From assembly GCA_905182615.1 (NCBI GenBank), contig CAJJCG010000071.1:1-56639 (forward strand): a DNA stretch of 56,639 bases. The letters are read 5' to 3'. The DNA is from Alphaproteobacteria bacterium UBA2964. Its GTDB lineage: Bacteria; Pseudomonadota; Alphaproteobacteria; MPNO01; UBA2964. Each line of letters begins with the position of its first letter. Position 1 is the stretch's first letter. The notes under the pieces are model-generated. The model was not told where the DNA came from. It made no database searches and was given only the letters and a program-made list of their open reading frames with translations. The position numbers and the translations under genes were made by a program. Below are positions 40,878 to 49,090 of the stretch, one piece after another.

Positions 40878-43847
40878 TTGGCGCAGCAGGCAGAGATTGA
40901 GAAATACGTAGGGCAGAGTGTTGAGCGGGTTGAGGATAGCCGTCTTTTAACCGGGCGCGCACGTTTTGCTGACCATTACCCCGTACCAAAGGGAACACTT
41001 CACGCTGCCGTTCTGCGGTCACCGCATGCAAGCGCGGAGATAGTCTCAATTGACGTCTCCAAAGCAGAGGCGTTGCCGGGTGTTCGTGCCGTTTATACCG
41101 GCGAAGATATCAAGGCGATTTCCGATCCATTTTTGGTGATTGTGAAACAGCCGTTGAACGAATGGGCGTTGGCCGTAGAGCGTGTTCGCTTCGTTGGTGA
41201 AGCCGTGGCCGTTGTCGTCGCAAAGGATCGCTATATTGCCGAGGATGCTCTCGATCTTGTCGAGGTCAACTATAACGTTCTCAAACCCATCATCGATGCC
41301 CAAGAGGCAACGGCTGAAGGCGCGCCGCTAGTGCATGCTGATGCGGGCACCAATGTGATGTCTGATCGCAACTTCATCTATGGCGACCCTGAAAAGGCCT
41401 TCGCCGACGCTGATCAGACGGTTTCTCTCAAACTGGAATATCCGCGCAACTCGCTGACGCCGATTGAGGCCTTTGTGGCTATCGTCGAGTACATGCAAGA
41501 CGATGATGTCTATGACGTTCTGTCCAACTTTCAGGGCCCCTACACCGGTCACCCCGTGATGGCGCGTTCCTTCCGGGTCGCCGAAAGTAATGTACGGCTT
41601 CGGACGCCAGCTAATTCCGGTGGCAGTTTCGGCGTCAAACAGGCTGTGCTGCCCTATATCGTCTTGATGGGGCTGTGTTCGAAACTTACAGGTAAGCCTG
41701 TGAAATGGGTTGAAGACCGCCTGGAGCATCTAACGGCTGCCTCTTCGGCGCCAAACCGTGTGGTGAGCATTGAAGCCGCTGTCAAAAATGATGGCGAAAT
41801 GATCGGCATGCGGATCGATCAACTTGATGACTACGGCGCCTATCTGCGCTCGCCGATGCCAGGGCCGCTTTACCGGATGCATGGTGCGCTGAGTGGTGCT
41901 TATAAGGTCCAAAACCTTGATGTCACCAACCGGTTGGTTATGACCAACAAGATACCCGGTGGTCTGGTGCGCGGTTTTGGTGGCCCGCAGATGTATTTTG
42001 CCATTGAACGGCTAATGCATAAAGTTGCGGTAACACTGGGGCTTGATCCGCTGGATGTTATCCGTACCAACCTGTTAGACGCCGGCGTGTTTCCATATCA
42101 GGCTCCTGCAGGAGCGTTATACGATTCAGGTGATTACCCCAAGGCCGTTGAAATGGCGGTGGAGCAGGGTGGTCTAGCTGATCTGTTGAAACGTCGCGAT
42201 AAAGCGCGCGCCGCTGGCAAGATTTACGGCATTGGTTATACCGCTTTGGTCGAGCCCGGCATGTCCAATATGGGCTATCTTAGTACCATCGTGCCGGTTG
42301 AAGAACGCCGCAAGCGCGGATCCCAAGACGGTGCAATTTCGATGGCGACTGTAAATGTCGACCCGCTCGGATCGGTCAGTGTTACCAGTGATACGACGCC
42401 ACAAGGACAGGGCCATGGAACGGTTCTGTCGCAGATTGTTGCTGACCAACTCGGGCTGAAGCCTAATGACATCCGCGTCAATGTTGAACATGACACACAT
42501 AAAGATCCTTGGTCGATTGCTGCGGGTACTTACTCTTGCCGCTTTTCGCCAGGAACCGCTGTTGCGGCGCAACTAGCGGGTAAGAAGGTGCGCGACAAGC
42601 TCGCGCGGATTTCGGCGCAGTTGCTGAACGTTCCAGCTGATCAGGTGGAGTTTGGCGGCGGACAGATATTCGATCGGGAAAACCCCGACAATACGTTGAG
42701 CTTCCGGCGCGTTGCCGGTGGCACTCATTGGTCGCCGGGGTTGCTACCCGATGGTATGGATCCGGCATTGCGGGAAACCGCGACCTGGGCACCTCAAGAA
42801 CTAAAGACGCCGGATGAGCAGGATCGTGTCAACACATCTCTGACCTACGGGTTTGTCTTTGATTTTTGTGGCATCGAAATTGATCCGGATACGGCAGAAA
42901 TTCGCATCGATAAGTATGTGACCATGCATGATGCCGGGACGTTGATGAATCCTATGATTGTCGAAGGCCAGATTTACGGCTCTTTCGGCCAGGGTGTCGG
43001 CGCTGCCATTTATGAAGAGTTCGTCACGGCGGAAGACGGTAGCTTCCTGTCCGGCACCTTTGCTGATTATCTGGTGCCGACGGCGATGGAGGTTCCCGAA
43101 CCTGTGTTGTTGCATATGGAATCTCCATCACCGTTCACGCCACTTGGCGCGAAAGGTGCTGCCGAAGGTAATTGCATGTCGACGCCGGTATGCTTGGCGA
43201 ATGCCGTATGCGATGCGCTGAGTATCGACGATATCGTGGTACCTCTGACACCCGCCAAGATCAGCGAATTCTTGCATGGTGAAGAGCCGGCTGCACCGGC
43301 AGGCAAGAGCCAACAGCCGAAACTGGAGGGTGCGGATGCTGCGCTGACAGGAGAAGGCGATACCTTTGTTCCGGCCGACCCCCAGAAAGTCTGGGATACG
43401 CTCCTTGACCCTGAAGCGCTGGCGGCTGTTATTCCGGGTTGTCACAAGCTCGATCTGGTTGCCGAAAATGAATACCAAGCCAAGGTTTCACTTGGTGTTG
43501 GGCCGGTTCGGGGCAAGTTTACGGCTGCAGTTAAACTCTCTGATCTCGATGCGCCGAAATCGGCGACGGTCTCTGGTGGTCTTGAAGGGCCGCTGGGGTC
43601 ATCAGCTGGATCGGGCAGAGTGTCGCTGGAGGCACGGGATGGCGGTACGTTTGTTCAGTACAGCTATCGTGTTGAAATTGGCGGCAAGGTTGCCGCGATC
43701 GGTGGACGGATGCTGGAAGGCGCCGCGAAGATTGTGGTAGGGCAGTTCTTTGAAAGGCTTGTTGCGCAAGTCGGTGGCAAGCCAGTACCCGCATCGAACG
43801 GCCGTTGGTGGCAGAAATTTCTATCGGCGCTTGGGCTTGGAAAGTAA
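40878..43847 (+). CDS. Molybdopterin-binding (CoxL-type) large subunit fused to a CoxG/SRPBCC domain
   Basis: The 989-residue protein starts with TTG at 40878, with GGGAG about 8 bases upstream. Residues 1-800 form a complete xanthine-dehydrogenase-family large subunit, with ANSGGSFGVK in the first molybdenum domain and the catalytic-base region GAAEGN with Glu763. From about 815 to 960 follows a CoxG-like SRPBCC module (VWDTLLDPEALAAVIPGCHKLD). In CO dehydrogenase gene clusters CoxG is a separate membrane-anchoring protein. The extreme C-terminus (WWQKFLSALGLGK) is amphipathic and might bind the membrane. No iron-sulfur or FAD subunit gene is near. Confidence 0.92.
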   Translation: MAQQAEIEKYVGQSVERVEDSRLLTGRARFADHYPVPKGTLHAAVLRSPHASAEIVSIDVSKAEALPGVRAVYTGEDIKAISDPFLVIVKQPLNEWALAVERVRFVGEAVAVVVAKDRYIAEDALDLVEVNYNVLKPIIDAQEATAEGAPLVHADAGTNVMSDRNFIYGDPEKAFADADQTVSLKLEYPRNSLTPIEAFVAIVEYMQDDDVYDVLSNFQGPYTGHPVMARSFRVAESNVRLRTPANSGGSFGVKQAVLPYIVLMGLCSKLTGKPVKWVEDRLEHLTAASSAPNRVVSIEAAVKNDGEMIGMRIDQLDDYGAYLRSPMPGPLYRMHGALSGAYKVQNLDVTNRLVMTNKIPGGLVRGFGGPQMYFAIERLMHKVAVTLGLDPLDVIRTNLLDAGVFPYQAPAGALYDSGDYPKAVEMAVEQGGLADLLKRRDKARAAGKIYGIGYTALVEPGMSNMGYLSTIVPVEERRKRGSQDGAISMATVNVDPLGSVSVTSDTTPQGQGHGTVLSQIVADQLGLKPNDIRVNVEHDTHKDPWSIAAGTYSCRFSPGTAVAAQLAGKKVRDKLARISAQLLNVPADQVEFGGGQIFDRENPDNTLSFRRVAGGTHWSPGLLPDGMDPALRETATWAPQELKTPDEQDRVNTSLTYGFVFDFCGIEIDPDTAEIRIDKYVTMHDAGTLMNPMIVEGQIYGSFGQGVGAAIYEEFVTAEDGSFLSGTFADYLVPTAMEVPEPVLLHMESPSPFTPLGAKGAAEGNCMSTPVCLANAVCDALSIDDIVVPLTPAKISEFLHGEEPAAPAGKSQQPKLEGADAALTGEGDTFVPADPQKVWDTLLDPEALAAVIPGCHKLDLVAENEYQAKVSLGVGPVRGKFTAAVKLSDLDAPKSATVSGGLEGPLGSSAGSGRVSLEARDGGTFVQYSYRVEIGGKVAAIGGRMLEGAAKIVVGQFFERLVAQVGGKPVPASNGRWWQKFLSALGLGK

Positions 43848-43852
43848 TCAGT

Positions 43853-44662
43853 ATGGCGTTGCCTGATCTTCAGGAAATCCAGACCAGCGAATATCGTATT
43901 TCCTATCGCGAACAGGGCGAGGGCGAAGTCCTTTTTTTTGTTCATGGCATGGGCTGTGGCTCTGTAAATTGGGAAACCCAGTACGAACAATTCAGCGACC
44001 GTTACCGGGTCATTGGCTGGGACGCCCCTGGCTATGGAAAATCATCTGACTTCGACACCGACCTTCCGTCGGTCGCTGACTATGCGATGGCGATGGCTGG
44101 TTTTCTCGACGCATTGAACATCGAAAAGGCGCATTTGATTGGCCATTCCTATGGCGGCATTATGGTGACCGCCTTTCATCGGGCCTTTCCCGATCGGGTT
44201 CTGTCATTGACGCTGGCGCAGCCAGTTGTTGGTGGCGGTGTCGATAAGCCGGGAGACCGTGAAAAAGATATCAAGGAACGGCTGGCGCAGGTCGAAAAGA
44301 TGGGGATGAGTGATTACGCGGCGCACCACGTACCGCGTTCCTGCGCGCCCAACGTGGCCAAAGATGTCTTGGCCAAAGGAATAAAACTAACAGCAGCGAT
44401 GCCACAGGCGGGATATTTAAGGCAGTTTCGATCCCTCAAACACGCCAATATCTTTGAGTGGACAAGTAAACCTCGGGTCCCTTCGATGATCATATCCGGA
44501 GAGCATGACCGGACAGCAGCTCAGAAAATGATACAGGATATTGCCAAGGAAATGCCGGGAATCCGTCATGAGAACATTGCGGATATTGGTCACATGATCT
44601 ATCTGGAATATCCCGAACGATTTAATGTGCTTGTCGAAAACCTCCTGAAGGAAACCAGCTAA
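43853..44662 (+). CDS. Alpha/beta hydrolase
   Basis: The 269-residue protein has the classical triad: GHSYGG with Ser99, an acid in SGEHDRTA, and His in DIGHMIYLEYPERF. HGMGCGSVNW supplies the oxyanion hole. It starts 5 bases after the CoxG-fused hydroxylase gene, with GGAAAG inside that gene's end, so co-expression is likely. The start ATG at 43853 is preferred to one 16 codons earlier lying inside the upstream gene. Possible roles are lactone, ester or ring-cleavage-product hydrolysis. Confidence 0.88.
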   Translation: MALPDLQEIQTSEYRISYREQGEGEVLFFVHGMGCGSVNWETQYEQFSDRYRVIGWDAPGYGKSSDFDTDLPSVADYAMAMAGFLDALNIEKAHLIGHSYGGIMVTAFHRAFPDRVLSLTLAQPVVGGGVDKPGDREKDIKERLAQVEKMGMSDYAAHHVPRSCAPNVAKDVLAKGIKLTAAMPQAGYLRQFRSLKHANIFEWTSKPRVPSMIISGEHDRTAAQKMIQDIAKEMPGIRHENIADIGHMIYLEYPERFNVLVENLLKETS

Positions 44663-44749
44663 CAAGCCGTATCCCAGTGCGTTTTGACGATTGATTTGTC
44701 ACCTTGTCGTTATGGCATGGGGATGTCGCATTACGTTCAGGAATTAGAC

Positions 44750-45656
44750 ATGAAATGCATATCTCGGGTTGGTTTTGGCAGTGCCTTGGTTGTTGCAATG
44801 CTTGCCGTTTCACCGGCGGTTTCACAAAGTTTTCTTGATAGAGGTAAGGATCTTCTATAAGGCCTCGGTGGGGGATCGACACCAGATGTTTCGTCTTTGT
44901 CAGTTGGTGAGATCGCGAGCGGATTGAAAGATGCTCTCCGAGTTGCTAGCGAACGCGTCGTAAGCAGTTTGAGTCGTGCTGATGGATTTAACAAATCCTC
45001 CGATTTGCATATCCCGTTGCCCGGTTCACTCAAAACTGTCCAGTCTATGCTCAACAAGGTTGGTATGGGAAGTTTGACTGATGATCTGGAACTTCGCTTT
45101 AATCGCGGGGCAGAAGCTGCAGTAACAAAAGCCAGAAAGTTGTTTGGTAATGCAATCGCTCAGATGACCATCGAGCATGCTAAGGCAATTTTGAATGGCC
45201 CGAAGGATTCCGCGACCAAGTATTTTCAAAGCAAGATGTCTGGGCTTTGATGGGTGAAATGAAGCCTATCGTCGACGCCAATTGTCGCAGGTCGGTGCTA
45301 TCGCGTCTTATTACAAGGTGATCGGCCAATATAAAACCATTCCCGTCGTGCCGGACGTTAAAGCTAACCTGACTAACCATGTCCTAGAAAAAACAATCGC
45401 GGGTGGCTTCTTGTATCTCGGACGTGAGGAAGCGACCATCCGAGAAAACCCTTCTAAACGGACCACAGATTTATTGAAAAAGGTCTTTGCCGCTGATATG
45501 TCTGAGGCCTGTCTTCTGTTGCCATCAGCGGCGGCAGACTGCATGGCGCTTGAAGCGCATTTGCAGGAATTGCGGGCTATGAACATCGAAGACGCCTTGG
45601 TGCAGATAAAGATTGAGGATGCCGAGGCTCTGATAAAGGAATCATCTAATTCTTAA
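44750..45656 (+). pseudogene. DUF4197 lipoprotein/exported protein, decayed
   Basis: Read across frames this is a DUF4197 protein: a signal peptide (MKCISRVGFGSALVVAMLAV), then QSFLDRGKDLL, the conserved LPGSLKTVQSMLNKVGM and FNRGAEAAVTKA, and the C-terminal GGFLYLGREEATIRENP. Three lesions break it. TAA at 44858-44860 replaces codon 37. A frame change near 45240 leads to ALMGEMKPIVDAN in the next frame. Another near 45282 leads to LSQVGAIASYY. Both frame changes equal net loss of one base (mod 3). The tail after about 45497 is not typical of the family. Several independent hits argue for real decay rather than sequencing error. Confidence 0.82.
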
Positions 45657-45674
45657 CGGACAAGGAGAACGGCT

Positions 45675-46178
45675 ATGGGATACACACTGAATGAAATGGT
45701 AGAAGAATGCCGAGTAGTGCTTTCAGAAGATCGTGATGCTGTGGGTCGCAATGCGGTGCGTCAAATTGTTGAGAAAGCCTGTAAAGACGATGATTTCGTC
45801 GCCGCACATCTCGGGCCTGATAATGATATCCCGCGACAGGTACTTTATGAGGATGAAGATTTAGATTTCTGCATTCTCGTTCATGTTTCGGCACCTGAGA
45901 CTGGCCTGCCACATGGCCACGGACCGACTTGGGCAATTTACGGCATTGCCGCCGGTATTACAGAAATGACCGATTGGCATTGCGTTGACCAGCCGGAGGG
46001 CCGCCTGCCCGGCAAGGTCGTTAAGGTGAAATCTTATGATTTGCCGAGGGGTACGGCACAACTATACAACGAAGGTGATCTGCATTCTTCCCGGCGGGAG
46101 AACGAAGTGCGGATGATCCGCGTTGAAGGGATGAATTTGTACGGGGTCCGGCGTCCTCGCTATGAAGAAGCGGCCTGA
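45675..46178 (+). CDS. Cysteine-dioxygenase-like cupin, copy 1
   Basis: The 167-residue protein resembles the small cysteine-type dioxygenase cupins. The iron ligands would be His80 and His82 in LPHGHGPTW and His137 in LHSSRR. Thiol dioxygenases keep three histidines rather than the 2-His-1-Glu of most cupins, as here. The substrate may be cysteine, 3-mercaptopropionate or another small molecule. AAGGAG supports the start. It sits 18 bases after the DUF4197 pseudogene and 82 bases before its own paralogue. Confidence 0.75.
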   Translation: MGYTLNEMVEECRVVLSEDRDAVGRNAVRQIVEKACKDDDFVAAHLGPDNDIPRQVLYEDEDLDFCILVHVSAPETGLPHGHGPTWAIYGIAAGITEMTDWHCVDQPEGRLPGKVVKVKSYDLPRGTAQLYNEGDLHSSRRENEVRMIRVEGMNLYGVRRPRYEEAA

Positions 46179-46260
46179 ATTCCTCCAGTAAAAATTCCCT
46201 GTTTCCCTTTCAGGATCACGTGGCATAATTACAGCAACTTATTCAGAGGAGGAGATCGTT

Positions 46261-46767
46261 ATGGCTTATACGCTTGAGCAACTTTCTGCAGATTGTCATG
46301 CCGCGATGGCAGCTGATTCTGGTCAGACTGGCCGTGAAAACGTGCGCGACTTTATCGCCAAGGCCTGTGGTGATGCTGATTTTGTCATGGAGCATTTTGA
46401 AAACCCGGGGCAGGAAGAACGTCACGTTCTTTATCAAGACGCTGATTTTGATTTCTGCATCCTGGCTCATAGTTACAATGGCCCGAAGGGCAGTAACCCG
46501 CATGATCATGGCCCCAGTTGGGCAATCTATGGTCAGGCAGTTGGTGAAACCATCATGACGGATTGGGAATGCGTTGAAAAACCGTCAGGTGATCAGCCTG
46601 GTAAGGTCAAAAAGGTTTGTGAGTATTCGCTCACGCCTGGAACAGCTCATGTTTATCATGAGGGTTACCTACACTCGCCACGTCGCGAGGCTGATACGCG
46701 TCTCATTCGCGTCGAAGGTCAGAACCTGATTGGCGTAAAACGCGACAAGTACGAAGTCGCTGCTTAA
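46261..46767 (+). CDS. Cysteine-dioxygenase-like cupin, copy 2
   Basis: The 168-residue paralogue of the gene before it aligns end to end. Metal ligands are His81 and His83 in PHDHGPSW and His138 in LHSPRR. The start is strongly marked by GAGGAGG. Copies 1 and 2 have diverged clearly, especially at residues 72-80 before the first ligand pair, so they probably prefer different substrates. The 82 bases between them hold no obvious terminator. Confidence 0.75.
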   Translation: MAYTLEQLSADCHAAMAADSGQTGRENVRDFIAKACGDADFVMEHFENPGQEERHVLYQDADFDFCILAHSYNGPKGSNPHDHGPSWAIYGQAVGETIMTDWECVEKPSGDQPGKVKKVCEYSLTPGTAHVYHEGYLHSPRREADTRLIRVEGQNLIGVKRDKYEVAA

Positions 46768-46834
46768 TCTGCTCTGCAACCGAAAATTCAAAGGGCCGAT
46801 TTTTTACCGCCACTTTTTGATTCATGAAAGGCTG

Positions 46835-47689
46835 TTAAACGCCGGGACAGGTCTGGGTAACGCCGCCATCGACTGTGACATGGGTTCCGGTGATGTGAGT
46901 TGACTCATCGGATGCCAGAAACAGCGCTGCATAAGCAACATCGAAACCAGTACCCATCCGGCCGGACGGAATAATGGCATCACGGGCCGCAGAATACTCT
47001 TCTGCTGAGGTATAGCCCTTATAGGTATAGGACGGTTTGCCGTTGACCAGTCGCCGGATAAACGGTGTATCGATATAGCCAGGGCAAACACAGTTGGCGC
47101 GGACGCCAGAGGCTGCGTGCTGGATCGCAATGTTCTTGGTGAACTCGATCATCGCGCCTTTGGTAGATGAATATACGGCGGTGTTAGAATTCAGGTGACG
47201 TAGTGCGGCAATCGAAGAGATGTTGATGATCGACCCATCCTTTTGCTTTTCCATGATCGGCATGACGGCCTTACAGGTCAGCATCGCCGAGGTCACGTTG
47301 CGGGCAAAGGTCGCGTTCCAGTCTTCGACAGTAATGGTTTCGAGGCTACGGCCAACGCCCTGACCCCCAACATTATTGTGTAGGATGTCGACATGACCCC
47401 AGGCTTCCATACAGGCATCAACCATTGCGTTGACGGCGGCTTCGTCAGTGACATCTGCTGCATAGGCAATGGCTTTTCCGCCAATGGCCTCGATCTGTTT
47501 TACCGTCTGTTCGGCAGCTTCGAGACGAAAATCGACGCAGAAAGTCTTCGCGCCTTCTTTAGCATAGACATAGGCTGCGGCTTTACCATTTCCCCAGCCA
47601 TCTCCGATGGAACCGGCGCCGGTGACGATGGCGACTTTGCCTTCGAGGCGATTGCGGCCGGGGGTGTCTTCGTTCGGTCCTATGGGCAT
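46835..47689 (-). CDS. Short-chain dehydrogenase/reductase
   Basis: The 284-residue SDR has the less common cofactor loop TGAGSIGDGWGNG (23-35) with a small insertion, Asp53 after the second strand, NNVG at 105-108, Tyr173 and Lys177, and THVTVDGGVTQTCPG at the end. TTAGGGAG lies before the ATG at 47689; a start 11 codons further out lacks such a site. It is divergent from an MFS transporter gene, which may carry its substrate or product. Confidence 0.9.
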   Translation of the reverse strand: MPIGPNEDTPGRNRLEGKVAIVTGAGSIGDGWGNGKAAAYVYAKEGAKTFCVDFRLEAAEQTVKQIEAIGGKAIAYAADVTDEAAVNAMVDACMEAWGHVDILHNNVGGQGVGRSLETITVEDWNATFARNVTSAMLTCKAVMPIMEKQKDGSIINISSIAALRHLNSNTAVYSSTKGAMIEFTKNIAIQHAASGVRANCVCPGYIDTPFIRRLVNGKPSYTYKGYTSAEEYSAARDAIIPSGRMGTGFDVAYAALFLASDESTHITGTHVTVDGGVTQTCPGV

Positions 47690-47848
47690 ATTCGTCTCCC
47701 TAAATATTCGTTTCTGTTGCACTGGTTTTCGCGCTTCGATCGTGAGCGGTCAAGGGGAGGAGGATATTTGTTCAATGGACTGGTTTACCTCGATTGAAAA
47801 GGGCACACTGCGCCGCATCAAATATATATTCCCCAATTTTAGAGATTT

Positions 47849-49090
47849 ATGGCTGAGCAAGACCCCATAGCGGCGCGCCGACGCACCCTCGTTTTAATCG
47901 GCTCCGTAGCCATGCTGTTTATCACGGGCGGTGGGATGTTTATGATCGTTGTTGCTCTTAAGCAGATGTCGACCGATTTTGGTTGGCCACGGGAAGTGCC
48001 CTCATTGGCATTTTCACTGCAATTTGTCGGGTCCGGTTTCGGTGGGCTCATTATGGGTCGAGTTGTTGATCGATGGGGATTTGGTGTTCCCGCCTTACTC
48101 GCCACAGTAATGGTTAGCGCTGGGGCTATGCTTGTTAGTGAGATCAGCTCTGCATGGCAGCTTTATGCGATCTACCTCATCATGTTTGGCCTGTCAGGGC
48201 AGGGTGCACTTGCCGCGCCCGCACTTGCTAATATCGCGCGCTGGTACTCAGAACATCGGGGTAAAGCAGTTGGCATTGTCTCCAGCGGGCAGGCTTTAGC
48301 CGGCATCGTCTGGCTGCCGGTGTTTGGCTATGTGATGCTCGAGATTGGTTGGCGTGACATGTTCTTCTGGTATGGCGTGTTTGCGTTCTGCGTCATGCTA
48401 CCTTTGTGCCTGATTGTTCGACATAAGCCTCCGCCGCCCAAACCATTGCCGCAGGCGACTAGCGGTGAGAGTTCTTATTCTGGAAAACCGATTTTGCCGA
48501 TGTCCAATAATGGCATCCAGTATGGGCTGTGTTTTGCGATCTTCGGTTGCTGCATCGCCATGGCCTTGCCGCTCGGCCATCTTGTCTCGTTCGTGACGGA
48601 TCGTGGGCATCCCATTCAGAATGCTGTTGAAGTGCAATCTGTTATGTTGTTGTGCGCCTTTATCAGCCGCGCTGTATTGCTCGGTCTGTTGTCTGACCGT
48701 TGGGGCGGGATGCGGGCCTTGCTGATATTCTCGGTAGGACAGACTGTCATGCTGACGGTGTTTACGATGACGCATGAACTTTGGGCGCTCTATGCCGTGG
48801 CTGCCCTGTTTGGCCTTGGTTATGGCGGGCTGTTTCCGGTCTATACTGTCGCCATCCGTGATCATCTGCCGATTGGCGAAATTGGTCGTCGGACCGGGGT
48901 TGTGTTTTTCGTCGGGGCAGTGGCCATGGGTGTCGGCGGTTGGATGGGTGGCTATCTATTTGATCTGACGGGGTCATATACGTCGCCATTTCTCGTTGGC
49001 GCCGCGTTCAACGCCGCGAACGTGGTTCTCGTGATCTATTTGATCTATCGTCTCCGAGACGCTCTGCCAGGTAAGTTGGTCAGGGCCTGA
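47849..49090 (+). CDS. MFS transporter, monocarboxylate/oxalate-formate type
   Basis: The 413-residue, twelve-segment protein has MGRVVDRWGFGVPALLATVM as loop 2-3 and GLLSDRWGGMRALLIFSV in the second half, typical of monocarboxylate-transporter-like and OFA members. A proline-rich cytoplasmic loop (HKPPPPKPLPQ) separates the halves. It likely carries an organic acid across the inner membrane. Its stop abuts the convergent molybdenum hydroxylase gene with no gap. Confidence 0.9.
   Translation: MAEQDPIAARRRTLVLIGSVAMLFITGGGMFMIVVALKQMSTDFGWPREVPSLAFSLQFVGSGFGGLIMGRVVDRWGFGVPALLATVMVSAGAMLVSEISSAWQLYAIYLIMFGLSGQGALAAPALANIARWYSEHRGKAVGIVSSGQALAGIVWLPVFGYVMLEIGWRDMFFWYGVFAFCVMLPLCLIVRHKPPPPKPLPQATSGESSYSGKPILPMSNNGIQYGLCFAIFGCCIAMALPLGHLVSFVTDRGHPIQNAVEVQSVMLLCAFISRAVLLGLLSDRWGGMRALLIFSVGQTVMLTVFTMTHELWALYAVAALFGLGYGGLFPVYTVAIRDHLPIGEIGRRTGVVFFVGAVAMGVGGWMGGYLFDLTGSYTSPFLVGAAFNAANVVLVIYLIYRLRDALPGKLVRA

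Noticed and set aside
44897..45250. A stand-alone 117-codon gene within the DUF4197 region
   Set aside because: It is the middle part of one DUF4197 reading; the signal peptide lies upstream in the same frame before a stop, and the C-terminal part follows in other frames.
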